In this document: one piece after another, positions 1 through 10,402 of the stretch
Numbering within the stretch: the stretch's first letter is position 1
Layout of the letters: each line of letters begins with the position of its first letter
Source of the DNA: Neonectria sp. B-13
Taxonomy: Eukaryota; Ascomycota; Sordariomycetes; Hypocreales; Nectriaceae
Assembly: GCA_002682825.1 (NCBI GenBank)
Contig: NOKP01000102.1
Span: forward strand, 1 to 30,165
Direction: 5' to 3'
DNA length: 30,165 nucleotides
Program-made: the position numbers and the translations under genes
The notes under the pieces: generated by a model
Seen by the model: only the letters and a program-made list of their open reading frames with translations
Database searches by the model: none
What the model was told of the DNA's origin: nothing

Positions 1-1
1 G

Positions 2-142
2 TTCATCGTCGCGCTCACTGGCCTGGCCTCTGCAGACGCACAGCGCGAGGCTCTGGGAAGCGGCATGGACCTGTTCCTAACGAAGCCGGTCCATTTAAGG
101 GAGTTGAATTCCATTATACAATCGAAGCGCGTTGTATCCTGA
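2..142 (+). CDS. Hybrid histidine kinase, C-terminal end of receiver domain (partial)
   Basis: The frame open from base 2 to the TGA at 140-142 encodes the last 46 residues of a two-component receiver domain. Visible are the conserved Thr in ALTGLASADAQREA, then SGMDLFLTKPV, whose Lys-Pro is the invariant lysine of the phosphorylation site, and a last helix (LRELNSIIQS). In fungi such a C-terminal receiver normally ends a hybrid sensor kinase that passes phosphate to a histidine phosphotransfer protein. The phospho-acceptor Asp and the kinase core lie left of the window. No break is seen in the part present. The subclass cannot be told from this length. Confidence 0.85.
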   Translation, partial: FIVALTGLASADAQREALGSGMDLFLTKPVHLRELNSIIQSKRVVS

Positions 143-595
143 GATGATCTCTAGGAGTACAGAGTTATTTAGGCACTCATTCCAGTCCCGGCATGACGAA
201 ACCCAGGGTTCAGCAAGACGCGCGAATTGCTGCGCTAAATCGCATGGTCTTGAGGCTGCGATAAGGCTGGTTGAGGGCTAGCTCGACGGCAAGCAATGCG
301 ACTTTGCAGAATGGGTCTCGAGGCGAGAGGGGGTTCGCACTGCGACCCCTTCCTCGTCCAGAGGCACCAAAAACTATTGCCCGGCCCGATAACGGACGGT
401 ACCGAGCTCAACCGCCCAGAGATTGACAACTCATGCACGCCTGATGTCTGCTTGAGCATAGCAATTTTCAATTGATTGTACATAGGCGCAGAAGCCATCT
501 AAAATTGGCGTCTGGGAGACCCGCTGCGGCGCAATATACGACACAGGACAACACAATCGATAATTTAATGAAGTAACTAATATAACGTACATGAT
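143..595. other. Intergenic stretch downstream of the histidine kinase
   Basis: No convincing gene. The only open frame of note (minus strand, about 235-498) has no recognisable domain or codon pattern. It ends where the pogo-type transposon begins. Confidence 0.4.
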
Positions 596-629
596 AAGCG
601 AAATGGTCAAACAAGCGAAATGGTCAAAA
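596..629 (+). repeat. Two tandem 17-bp units, likely sub-terminal repeat of the Fot1/pogo element
   Basis: The unit AAGCGAAATGGTCAAAM occurs at 596-612 and 613-629 with 16 of 17 bases identical. It sits about 55 bp before the transposase start. Repeats of this kind near transposon ends are usual transposase-binding sites. No inverted copy was found on the right side, in line with loss of the 3' end. Confidence 0.6.
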
Positions 630-682
630 ATGCCTCAATCTCTCCTCTTTTCATTTGATCAATTATTCCTCAACCACCCAGT

Positions 683-1975
683 ATGCCACAATCAATTAAC
701 GAGGCAAATATCATTCTTGCGCTTCAAGCCTATCAGAATGACCCGAATTTAGTCTCCGACGTGCTACAAAGATCTACAAAGTCCGCTATAGCAATCTCCT
801 TAACCGACATAACGGCATTCCTGCTCGACGCGATATTATGCCTAATTCGCGTAAACTATCTGATCTAGAGGAACAGACTCTTATTCAGTATATCCTCGAC
901 CTAGATTCGCGAGGGTTTCCCCCGCGACTTCGTGGTGTTGAAGAAATGGCCAACCGACTGCTCGCCGACCGCAATGCATCACCTGTTGGTAAGCGCTGGG
1001 CTTCGAACTTCGTCAAGCGACACCCAGAGCTTACGATGCGTTTTAATCGTAAATACGATTATCAGAGAGCTAAATGCGAAGATCCGACTGCTATTTGCAA
1101 ATGGTTCTCGCTTGTGGAGAACATAATCGCGAAATATGGTATCACTCTTGCTGATATCTATAACTTTGACGAGACTGGCTTTATGATGGGCCTGATTGCA
1201 AGCGGCATGGTTGTCACAGGCGCAGAAAGACGTGGAAGACCGAAATCAGTCCAGCCTGGAAACCGGGAATGGGTTACAGTCATCCAGGCTATCAATGCGG
1301 AAGGGTGGCCGATCCAGCCGTTCATTGTGGTTGCGGGCCAATATCACCTCGCCAGCTGGTACCAAGAAAGCAACCTCCCAGGCGATTGGGCTATTGCTAC
1401 GACTAAAAATGGCTGGACTGATAATGAGATGGGTCTTGAGTGGATTAAGCACTTTGATCAGCATACAAAGACCCGATCAAATGGTCGCTATCGTCTTCTA
1501 ATCCTCGATGGGCATGAAAGCCACCACTCAGCCGACTTTGAGACATATTGCAAGGAGAACAACATCGTCACGCTTTGTATGCCACCTCATTCATCTCATC
1601 TACTCCAGCCTCTTGATGTCGGGTGCTTTGGGCCGCTCAAAATAGCCTATGGTCAGCAAATAGAGCATTTGATCAGATGCTCTATAAACCACGTTTCAAA
1701 GACCGAGTTCTTTCCAGCCTTTTACACTGCCTTTCAAGCTGCAATGACAGAAAGCAATATCCGGGGAGGTTTTAGAGGAGCTGGACTTGTTCCTCTAGAC
1801 CCAGAAAATGTGCTATCAAAGCTTGATGTTCAGCTACAGACTCCAACACCTGTTGAGGAGGAGGCTAGCCTTCCCGACCCTTGGGTCTCAAAGACCCCAA
1901 AGACCATCATCGAGGCTAGCTCTCAGTCTGAATATCTGAAAAGACGAATTAGAAGGCATCAGAGCAGCTCTCCAA
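683..1975 (+). pseudogene. Fot1/pogo-type transposase, frameshifted and 3'-truncated
   Basis: This is a Tc1/mariner-superfamily transposase of the Fot1/pogo group (DDE_1 type). The start at 683 gives an N-terminal helix-turn-helix region (INEANIILALQAYQ). At about 749-751 one base is missing: the frame from 754 reads on as LRRATKIYKV...NGIPARRDIMPNSRKLSD, the expected continuation. The catalytic Asp motifs are all present: YNFDETGF, LLILDGHES and LLQPLDVGCF. The usual C-terminal tail is missing: family-like sequence stops at RRHQSSSP near 1970, followed by sequence that belongs to the opposite-strand gene. With a frameshift and no 3' inverted repeat the copy should be immobile. Confidence 0.85.
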
Positions 1976-2590
1976 GCAACTGTGCTTGTTCCCTTTGTGC
2001 TTGTCGTTGTTGCTCTACACGCTCTCTTCTTTCCACGCGACCTTCGATGGTGAAGTTCTCTGAGCTAACATTGCTGGCGACCGACAGCCGGCCGTTGGAG
2101 GACGGTTCCAGAACCCGAGATGCGTCAATGTTCTAATTGGCGTTAACACCTCTCTACCTAGCGTTGGAGAAATACATACGGACTGTCTGTGGAACGCCAG
2201 GAAAGCCTGTGCATCCAAGGGCTCAAGCTGCAGCATCAGTCCTGCCTTGCTGAGATTGGCATAAAAGAAAGTCCATGCCATGGTAAGTCGGGTGCCTTGA
2301 TCACAGCCCCAGTATGGCGTCCCCATCCGCCAGCAAATACTGAGGCAATCGTTCAGGTTCTCCGTGCAGTCATTGAGTGTGCCAACGAGCTCCTGAGATG
2401 TGTCGGCCGTCACGATGCGAGCCTGTGCCTTGAACTGAGCGTCGATTCTGCGGTCCTCCACATACTGGGCAGCGTGTTCGATGTTGAAACGGATCTCTTC
2501 GTGATCGTGTTTCAATTCTTCACCAAGCTCTCGGAGCTTAGCGAATACCTGGTGGCAGGAGCGTTCAAGGGTCTCTTTGGATGTAGACAT
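1959..2590 (-). CDS. Uncharacterised coiled-coil protein, C-terminus cut by transposon
   Basis: Two exons, 2590-2180 and 2132-1959, join in phase across a 47-bp intron with donor GTATGT, a TTAAC branch site and acceptor AATTAG, giving about 194 residues. The start at 2590 is chosen because ATG follows CTAAA, a good fungal context; the frame is open upstream to 2854. The protein is soluble and helical: a charged N-terminal part (ELGEELKHDHEEIRFNIEH), a middle with TENLNDCLSICW, and a Gln/Arg-rich coiled coil at the end (RRERVEQQRQAQREQAQ). The last residues (GELL and stop) come from DNA that is also the Fot1 transposase, so the original C-terminus is lost. I do not recognise the family. It faces away from the patatin gene. 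Confidence 0.55.
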
Positions 2591-3061
2591 TTTAGCCAGC
2601 GAAAATTTGCAACAGTGCAGGAGGCCCCCGAGCGCATTTCCCTCCGTGTCAGGGTTATAAAATGCGCTTTCGGGAGACTCCAATAGACTCACCTGAGTCA
2701 TGGCATCATAGCTTCGACAAAAGCCAGATATCGGAACCTCATGATTCCATGTTGGCTTGAGCTGTGATAGAGCGATTGCCGACGTAAACCGCCCTGGTGC
2801 AGGGGCATGGGCTCTGCCAATCACACCTAGATCAGGCCACGAATAGGAAACCATCCAGCTGTCACCGGAACGCCAGCTCGCTCAGCCATACTGGCGATTA
2901 CTTACTGGGCGGGAGCTCAGGCCAAGGCATATAAATCAATGGGAACCCGACGTGGCCTTCCCTCCCTGTCTTTTCTTGCCGCGCTCCTTGGCACTGGAGC
3001 AACATCAGATCTGCTATTGTTCCGCCCTCGTTGTTGAACCTTGGACGGTTCATCTCTCGTC
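2591..3061. promoter_or_regulatory. Divergent intergenic region between the coiled-coil gene and the patatin gene
   Basis: 470 bp separates the two divergent starts, so both promoters should be here. An open minus frame reaches 2854 and might be an N-terminal extension of the coiled-coil gene, but it lacks any domain. No clear TATA box was picked out. Confidence 0.4.
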
Positions 3062-3570
3062 ATGACTGACGAACACCCAAAACAACTCAAGTTCCTCTCG
3101 CTAGGTAAGCTGGAGGCTGCTGACATCAGTTCCTCATTAGGTCTTGTCGCTAACTCTTCTTGCAGATGGAGGTGGTGTCAGAGGCCTCTCGTCGCTCATG
3201 ATCCTCAAAAGGATCATGGAAATACTTGGTGCGAAAATGAGAAGAAGGGATTTGCAGCCGTATCAGTATTTTGATCTTATCGGAGGAACAAGCACTGGCG
3301 GGTGAGTAAGCCATGGTTCCGCAACTGGACACATGTTGACTTGGCATATAGCATCATCGCGCTGATGCTCGGTCGTATGAGGATGAGCATTGACGATTGC
3401 ATCAACGAATACCAAAGGCTTGGCATCATTGTCTTCGGAAAGCCACGGTACGGCGAATTCATGTTTGACGAGAAAATCCTCGTCCGGGAGACGAAAGCCG
3501 TCGTTGCAAAGTACTTGGGCAAAGAAGATGCGCCGCTTCTCGACCCGCTTGAGAGTGACGCCTGCAAGAC
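3062..3570 (+). pseudogene. Patatin-like phospholipase, 5' part (exons 1-3)
   Basis: Patatin-like enzymes are lipid acyl hydrolases with a Ser-Asp dyad. Exons 3062-3104, 3166-3301 and 3352-3570 join in phase across two introns (donors GTAAGC and GTGAGT, branch sites GCTAAC and TTGAC, acceptors TGCAG and ATATAG). The protein starts MTDEHPKQLKFLSLDGGGVRG, holding the oxyanion-hole glycines, then FDLIGGTSTGG, the nucleophile elbow with the catalytic Ser. Exon 3 runs to ESDACKT and stops at a GTAAGT donor. The following part, expected to carry the catalytic Asp (DG motif), is absent; Copia sequence follows instead. The gene resumes near 5775. In fungi such domains often head NLR-like or TPR proteins. 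Confidence 0.8.
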
Positions 3571-3584
3571 GTAAGTAGCTGACA

Positions 3585-5740
3585 AGTTTCTGACCGCGAG
3601 GGATTGATCTGTCGCCTTTCCAATCGGAATCAGCCCATGCGATAATGTTCCAGAGTGTGTCTTTGTCTTTCTTGACGCCCCCAAGCACCAGACCGTACTC
3701 TCTTGTCTTTTGCAAGTAGCGAAGCCCTCTCTTGACAAGTTGTGAATGCGTAGATGAGGGGTTTGCCATGAATCTTGAAAGAACTGAAAGAAGAAAAGCT
3801 AGGTCTGGTCTGGTCTGTGTCATTCCGTACATGAGAGAACCAGTCTTTGAGCTGTAGTCCTCGCGTTCGCTCGGGGAAGCGGAATCCGTGTCGTCTCGTG
3901 GTAGCAGTGTGGAGAGCGCATTTCGCTCCATGGGAGTGTTGGCGGGTCGGCATTCCTCAAGACCGAATTTCTCGAGGATTCTAGTAAAGTATGCATCCTG
4001 GGAGAGGTATATTAGCCTTGAGTTCCTGTCGCGGGTGATTCTTACACCGAGAAAATAGTTGACAGGGCCGAGATCAGTCATTGTGAAGATCTCTCCAGGC
4101 GGGTTTTGTACCCTTGGATTGCTTCCTTATTGCTGCCCATAATGAGAAAGTCATCCACATATGTAATGATAACTACTCCCGTTGTGAGATTGTAGTATAC
4201 AGCCGTGTCAGACGTTACTTGTCTGAAGCCAAGGGATTCTAGGGCCTTCTTTAGTTTCATTTGCCATTGCCGAGGAGCCTGCTTGAGCCCGTAAAGCGAT
4301 TTAATCAGCTTGCAGATTTTCTCCGTTGAGAAACCAGATGGGCGGTCTCCTGGGTGTTGATCGAAGTACTCGACGAGTCCTTCCGGCATCTCGATAAAGA
4401 TTTCCTCTTCGAGATCCCCTTCCAGGAAAGCCGTGGACACGTCCATTTGTTCGATCTCCCAGTCAAGACAAGCAGCAACGGTGAGGAGGATTCTCCATGT
4501 TGCCACTTTAGCAACAGAAGCAAAGGTCTGGTTATAGTCAAATCCAGGCTGTTGTTCGAAGCCTCTGACTACCAGCCGTGCCTTGAACTTTTCCAGGCCA
4601 CCGTCCTCATTCTTCTTGACCTTGAAAACCCACTTGACTGTGAGTGGCCTATGGTGAGCTTGGTTTTGGTCCAACATGCGCCATGTTCCTTTCGTGAGGA
4701 GACTGCGCAGCTCACTGTGTATTGCTCTGAGCCAATGCTCCCTGTATGGACCTTGAAGCGCTTCAGTCATTGTTTTGGGCTCAGTGATCTCCTCTTTTCG
4801 GGGATCAGGCAGCTGAACTGATGTCCTTGATGTTATCGTCTGTTCACGCTGAGGATTATGCACCTCGGCATGTTGAAGATTATTCACTTCAGGTTGATAT
4901 GAACTTGGAGTCTCAATTTGCTCCAGAACAGACTGTGGCCGACTTGAAATGGGAGCTCCGTTCGTGCGGATTGTCGGCTCAACATCATGCTCAGTTGGGG
5001 TCAGATGTTCGGTTTCTCCGACCTTTTCATAGAATGTAACATGTGCAGAGCGGACCAGTTGATGTCCCTTTCTGCGAGAGGGCACCCAGCAGGTGTATAT
5101 TTGTGAACCTTCCATGCATAGGTAGATTCCAGTTTCTCCTCTTGGACCAAACTTGAATGATCTTAATCTTCGTTCTTGTGGTATGTGAATCGTGACTTGT
5201 GAGCCACAGATTCGTTCTCCAGAGAGGTCGGGCTTGTTGTCTTGCCCCGGGAAGACTTCATTGAGAAAGCTCTCGAGAGGAGTAAGTCCGTCGACGGCCT
5301 TGGTGGCAGTTATATTCGTTTTGCGCACCATGTCTTCTAGGACTAATGGCCAAAGTTCCATTGGAACCTGTTCTGATTCGATGGTTGCTCTGACTTTGTC
5401 AAAGATGATGCGGTTTGACCGCTCAGCAACCCCGTTAAATTCGGGAGTGTATGGCGTTGTCTTGATGATTTTCACGCCGTGTGTCGACTCGACATGCTTG
5501 ATAGACTTGCCATAGAGTTCAGAGCCACCATCCATCTGGATTGTGTAAACTCGGATCCCGTAGCGAGTCTGGAGCATTGAGATGAGCTGGCTTAGAAGTT
5601 CCGAAGCCATTCCCTTTCTTGAAAATGTATAGGCCCATCTCATTCGATGTCTATCATCTGTGGCAATCATTCCCCATTGTTCGCCGTTGATCCCCAAAGG
5701 ATTGACCTTAAAGGTGTCAAAATCTGGGCAGGCGATCAAT
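3585..5740 (-). mobile_element. Ty1/Copia retrotransposon fragment (integrase and reverse transcriptase)
   Basis: A Copia polyprotein remnant read on the minus strand. From 5740 leftwards come the integrase core (IQMDGGSEL with the second Asp; TPEFNGVAERSN with the catalytic Glu), a linker, and a reverse transcriptase with DVSTAFLEGDLEEE and the active site YVDDFLIMG, then a motif typical before RNase H (WADSDWKGDRSIP). The first integrase Asp appears changed to Asn (KVNPLG), a G-to-A type change. A one-base deletion near 4098 breaks the frame (LE|IFTMTDLGPVNYF). Gag, protease, the integrase zinc finger, RNase H and both LTRs are missing, so it is an internal fragment, not a whole insertion. 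Edges are approximate to about 30 bp. Confidence 0.8.
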
Positions 5741-6868
5741 GTCTGTTGATTAACGATCTTGGCGTCTTCCTCAGTCTCGGCACTGGTATGGGTGAGATCG
5801 CTCGAATGGACAATGACACCATCGTACAGGCTCTCTCCGCAAAGCTTCGGGCACCACTCAAGGCAGTCAACGTCATGCAGAAGATCGTCACCGGCACTGC
5901 TAGAACCCACCGAAATGTTGCTGAACAATTTGGGTCCAAATACTACCGGTTCAATGTCGACCAAGGTCTCCAAGGCGTCGAGCTTTTTGACTGCAAAAGG
6001 AGAGAGGATATGGAGGTTGACACAACGGCATACCTTGACAAGATCGAGGTTGGAAAAGACCTGAGGAAATGTGTCGGAACCATGAAGGTTTTGCCACTAC
6101 GGGAACCGGGTCTGCTGGACAATCGACATGATGAGGAAAATGTATATAGTCTGGGCGAAGGTGGGAGTCCGGAAGACTGGAGGCTCAGCGAGAGACTGAA
6201 GGCTCTGAGAATGTGAGTAAGCAGTCATCAATAACACGATTTACCTTGATCCACTACAACAGCGACAGCAAATCGGGGTGCTTCAAGCATCATCACCAAG
6301 AGTGGGAAAGCGAGATAAATAAGTAAGCGGCGAGGTATCACAAGCGCCTCTCCAATGGTTAGTTCAGCGCTAAGTCCGCTGAGACGTAGCTGACTCCCCG
6401 CAAGAAATAGAAACCGTGGGATATATATGGAACGCTGTGGTCCAAGCCGATTTGCTTGACGAGCGTGGCCGGGAAATATCGGCTTCCTGTACCCCCAACC
6501 CAGATCGCCCTCAGCTCGTGGTGGCAGATGACTGCAAGGCGAAAGCCTACTACAGCCCTGGGGACGAAACTCCAGAGAAAATAGCGGCTAGAATCGAGCT
6601 TGCTAACCACGACCTCTCCAATGCCTTTCATATTTTCCGTCAGTTACTCAACACAGCTGCAGCTGTTTGGGAGGAGGACAGTTTTGTGTATTGTTGGACA
6701 GCGAAGAGAATGGGCGGCATTCTGGAAGTTTGGGGTTGCTGTCGCGAAGCGCGTGACCTTTACTTGGTGGCTCGAGATGGTAAAGCAAAGATATTCGGTG
6801 AAGACCATTGGTCCGTCAAAAGACTTCAAGACAAGCTGGAGCGGCTTACCTCCGAGCTTAGAGAGTAG
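5741..6868 (+). pseudogene. Patatin-like phospholipase, 3' part with TPR-like tail
   Basis: Patatin homology resumes at GVFLSLGTGMGE and runs through HRNVAEQFGSKYYRFNVDQGL to about 6212. Then follow a GTGAGT donor, an exon from 6263, and a second good intron, 6358-6410 (GTTAGT, GCTGAC, AATAG), joining ARYHKRLSN to ETVGYIWNAVVQAD. The last exon (6411-6868) encodes a helical tail (LVARDGKAKIFGEDHWSVKRLQDKLERL) that looks like TPR repeats. The joined frame meets a TAA at 6324-6326, one transition from CAA, between KSGCFKHHHQEWESEINK and ARYHKRLSN. Conservation of the downstream intron suggests the stop is a late lesion. Without the middle part this cannot be an active phospholipase. Confidence 0.65.
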
Positions 6869-7113
6869 ATATAGCGCAAGAGAGGAAGGCACGTGGATGT
6901 TTAGCGCTCAGGAGTTGACTTAACCACGACGGCTCTAGTAGGCAATTGCAGCTTAGGTTTTCAGCACCACAACTAGAAATTTCTATATTTTATCAATTAA
7001 TTAGGTATTTAGGTACATAGTGGATACAGATACGAAGATTTATTATCATTCGATCTATATTGTTGTTGCAGTTCACTATGCAAGTCGGCGACGTAGACGA
7101 CCAGCACGGTGAA

Positions 7114-7172
7114 GCGTTACAATTTCCTATTCTGGGCTAGTAGATTTTTGGTGCGAGCGTTACAATTTCCTA
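7114..7172 (+). repeat. 16-bp direct repeat, 43 bp apart
   Basis: GCGTTACAATTTCCTA is found exactly at 7114-7129 and 7157-7172. No function is apparent; it may be a footprint of an excised or decayed element. Confidence 0.6.
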
Positions 7173-7759
7173 GTCGGGTTAGCACGTGCCCACTTCACGT
7201 CAGACGGAGGAACCCGGCCGCCGGGATGACTAGGGACAAGATGGCCGGATCAAGCCGAAAAAAGGGGAATCCTTGAGACAAGGAACAAGCAGATAGATCA
7301 TCACAAGTCAGAACAACAGCCCGAAATACGGCTGTAACGATGATCAATTGATATCACCTATTTGACCCTATTATCATCATCAATTTGCCCGTGACGTAAC
7401 GCACATCAATTCCGCCCGTTAGACTGATTTCAGCCGGTCACGTGTCGGACACTTCAACCATGAGGATTCCGTCTGCCGTCAGAGCCTTACCCCGAGTAGA
7501 CGTGGTGGAATGAGGTCAGCTGTTGGGCGTGCGGACACTCTACGCCGTCAACGAACCGCTCTGCAGGCTCCGCGAGTTTGCCCGAGATAGTTAAGACATG
7601 ACTCGGACGATGTAGGCAAAAAGCTGCAAGCATAAAGTGATACGATTGCCGGTAGCGAACAGAGATTATGTCTTTGATATCCCGCACTCATTTGACCAAA
7701 AGCAAAATTGAGAGCAAGTAATTGTATTGCATCCTTCGCCTGTCTCCTATCTCCATGGA

Positions 7760-7787
7760 CTCAACCTGAAGTTTCCCTCAGGTTGAG
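7760..7787. repeat. Perfect 10-bp inverted repeat with 8-nt loop
   Basis: CTCAACCTGA at 7760-7769 is matched by TCAGGTTGAG at 7778-7787. It could form a hairpin or be a dyad protein-binding site; there is no gene next to it. Confidence 0.6.
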
Positions 7788-8632
7788 CCCCGCAGCGTCC
7801 TCTAGATCTGGGATGCTAGTTCGGGTGCGTGCCTACAGACGCTCGATGTCGGCAGAGTCATAACTCACCTTGACTGATTCCCGGCTGTCTACGAATATTG
7901 GAGTTCCGAACCTGGTCTATCCTCCGCCAATACTGCACAACTGACCAAGGCTTCCTTGCTAGACTGTAGCCATTATGGCTGCGGTGGAAGCACTGATAGT
8001 ATATAGATCGTGCAAGATAGGAAGAGACTGCTTTAGCTGCCTCCAGAGTATCAAGCATTGAAGTTAATTCTACCTCCACCTCTACCTCACGTGGACTTAC
8101 AGTCGGGACGCATCAATTAGTTCATGCCCCATGTCCTCCCTCCCCTACCGAGCGAAGAACAGGTCGTGAGCTACTGGTGGCGGACCGGCGACAAATGCGA
8201 CCGGACGTAAACTATCGCTTTCGTTGACTTGATGGAATAAGTCAATAGTCTTCACTTTAGTAACACGCAAAGAACCTCTCGGTGAAGGGCAGTGTCAATC
8301 TCCATTTCATTGTGGATATCCCCAATGTTCAGTCGCAATGCCGCTCGAAATTTGAGTCGTCTGAACCCTTGCCCCAATCCTTGGGCCTCGATGCCTTCCA
8401 ACTTCCTCTATGCGATACGTTCAATACACAAACCGCCGCCACTGGGGGTACTTACACCTTAAACCACTGGAAACGAGTGGTCTGAAATAAGTTTGAATGT
8501 GAAATAGGAAGGACACAGCCGGATATCCTCGTCTGCACAGCTTCTCAAAGCCATAACCCAATCCCCGACGTTGTAGCGCCCTTCATACCTCCACACCGGC
8601 TTCCTAATGCCTTCCGGTATATGTTTCGGTTC

Positions 8633-9142
8633 CTACTGTCGAGTACCTTCGCGAGACAAGCGGCTACCGGACCCTCCCCCACTGAACCGGTTGCGGAGCC
8701 AACTAATGGGGCCGTGGCCGCTCGGGCGGCGTTGGAGATCGCGCTGACTGCCGCCGTTGTCGTTGTTTCCACTATTGCTGGCGTCATTCTTTTCGATTGG
8801 TATTCGACATGTTGGGCAGATGTTGTGCTCCTTCAGCCATAGTACAACGCAGGCCTCGTGGAACCGGTGCTTGCATGGCAGAAATATGACCCTCTCGCCA
8901 CTCTTCATCTCATTAGGGCAAAGGATGCATTCTGTCTTAGCGCCACTGGTCGGATCAATGCGAGGTTTCATGCGGTCGAGAACCTCCTAGTAAGTTTTTG
9001 CGAAGTCAGGTTGAGGGCCTCCCCCGGCGCCTTCATAGAAGATCCGAATGAGCAGATCGGTCTCGCCATGTACCTGTAGTCTGTACTTGTGCTGGGCCCT
9101 AACGTCCTTGGCACCAAGACTATCGCACTCCAGAAAGATGAC
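8633..9142 (-). pseudogene. RING-H2 E3 ubiquitin ligase fragment
   Basis: The C-terminal part of a RING-H2 protein, read right to left. The finger is intact: CILCPNEM, then LPCKHRFHEACVVLWLKEH and CPTCRIPI, a full C3H2C3 set that would bind an E2 enzyme. A Ser/Gly-rich tail follows to the stop at 8633. The frame continues upstream past a TAG at 8987-8989 (KTY*EVLDR, one transition from CAG) to a plausible acceptor CGGCTAG at 9143, with YRLQVHGETDLLIRIFYEGAG in between. 5' exons are not found; right of 9200 a different plus-strand gene remnant begins. The finger resembles RNF126-type fungal ligases, whose N-terminal zinc ribbon is seen at 26433. Confidence 0.7.
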
Positions 9143-9208
9143 CTAGCCGGGAAAATGAGCCCTGAATCTAGAAGAGAGGCCTTTTGTGGTCTTACCTCTC
9201 GAGCTGAG

Positions 9209-10402
9209 ATGCCCTACATTTGCTTAGATGAAGATGAGAGGGTTTCAAACGATGCTGGGGTTACCTTTGATGTGGATAGCATCATAGCCTTCCCAAGTAA
9301 CCTTGCTGTCGCCAAGCAAGGCATTCGCTGGTCCCCTACCCAGATGACTGTATCCGATCTTCAGTCTGATCTTCACCTTCGATCAATCCCGATCACATAT
9401 GTCGATACGAATGGAAGCCACGATCACGTCCACCGGCCTGTACACCAAATCCCTCACTATACATTTGGCCGCGTTGTTGGATTCGAGGATATATCGTTAT
9501 ACTTCCTATTTCCCAATCTATATCGGGAGGAGCAGAGGTGCAGTCGGCTTCGGGATGAGGACTTTCGATTATGGATGGACGGCATTCTCCTCCCTTCCAT
9601 ATACCAATGCCACAGAAGTGCCCATGTCCAGCATTATACGTCGAGCTACGACCACAGTCGTTATAATTCTACAGCTCGTGGAGTGGAGACACTTTCTACC
9701 AACATCCTTCTTAGGGTTCAGGAACCAGCATTCCAACACTTTCAGGACGCTACTATCCTCCTTCAAGCAAAGAACTTGAAGGTTCTCAAAGGATGTCACC
9801 TGGGAGAAAATGGTATTACGATTCCAACAGTATTGGGCTCATGCTATTGATGAGAGCTACATCACGGTAGAGCTCTATTTGGATGTTGGGAAAGAAACTT
9901 GCCCTCAGCAGGCATCTCAAGTTGTGCCTTGGAGCCAACTAGCAGGTGAAGTCATCGATGACTCAACAGATAAACGAGCGGAAACGCTACTATACCGGCG
10001 ATGTTGCTTAGAATCATATGCCTTCCAGGTCGGAACGAGTCAACCGATGACCAAAGAACCACCCAGAAGCAAGTCGTTTATCCATTCAGCATGCTTCGGG
10101 ATACTGGGAGCTTGACTATCGAAACCGGAAAGCGCTCTTCACGCCACGCCGCTGGCCTTCTCTACTCTCAATTCTACCCCAGTGTCAAGGAAGTCTTTGC
10201 AGCCGGGAATGTGTATCCATTCACAAATACAGCCATCGAGACGCTTGCCCTTGATAAGAAGCTAAGAGAGACATGGGAACTCGTTGGAGGTGGTCTCAGC
10301 CACCAGCCTGTTTCATTGATCAAGGCATACCTATACACATATATACCCCTTGTCTTTTCCCAGTCCCGTTTGGTCAGCTGGACTAGACCCGTGCTAAAGT
10401 GA
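9209..10402 (+). pseudogene. Fragment of a large uncharacterised fungal protein family
   Basis: A long coding stretch broken by at least two frameshifts: one near 9788-9790, where removing one A restores VLKDVTWEKM, and one near 10015-10030, after RRCCLESYA. Recognisable blocks are FPSNLAVAKQGIRWSP, HQIPHYTFGRVVGFEDISLY, RLRDEDFRLWMDGILLPS, DVGKETCPQQ, AAGLLYSQFYPSVKEVF and TWELVGGGLSHQPV. I recall similar blocks in very large, dispersed hypothetical proteins of filamentous ascomycetes, but this rests on memory and no function is known to me. The match ends near 10340 (AYLYT), so both ends are cut off. The lack of domains seen in known transposases leaves its nature open. Confidence 0.5.

Larger units (their letters stand above)
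6869..8632. other. Non-coding stretch
   Basis: No gene that I can support. The first 200 bp is AT-rich and fits a 3' untranslated region of the patatin gene. The rest has only short open frames without domains. It holds a 16-bp direct repeat and a 10-bp perfect hairpin, listed apart. Confidence 0.4.

Noticed and set aside
2189..2686. Plus-strand open frame of 165 codons
   Set aside because: It lies opposite exon 1 of the minus-strand coiled-coil gene, which has a proper intron and coil pattern.
3585..5740. A full-length LTR retrotransposon
   Set aside because: No LTR pair, primer-binding site, gag or protease is present on either side.
9089..9208. Start of the large-family frame at 9089
   Set aside because: The stretch before about 9209 overlaps the RING-H2 upstream exon on the other strand and has no block I could match, so the family fragment is started later.
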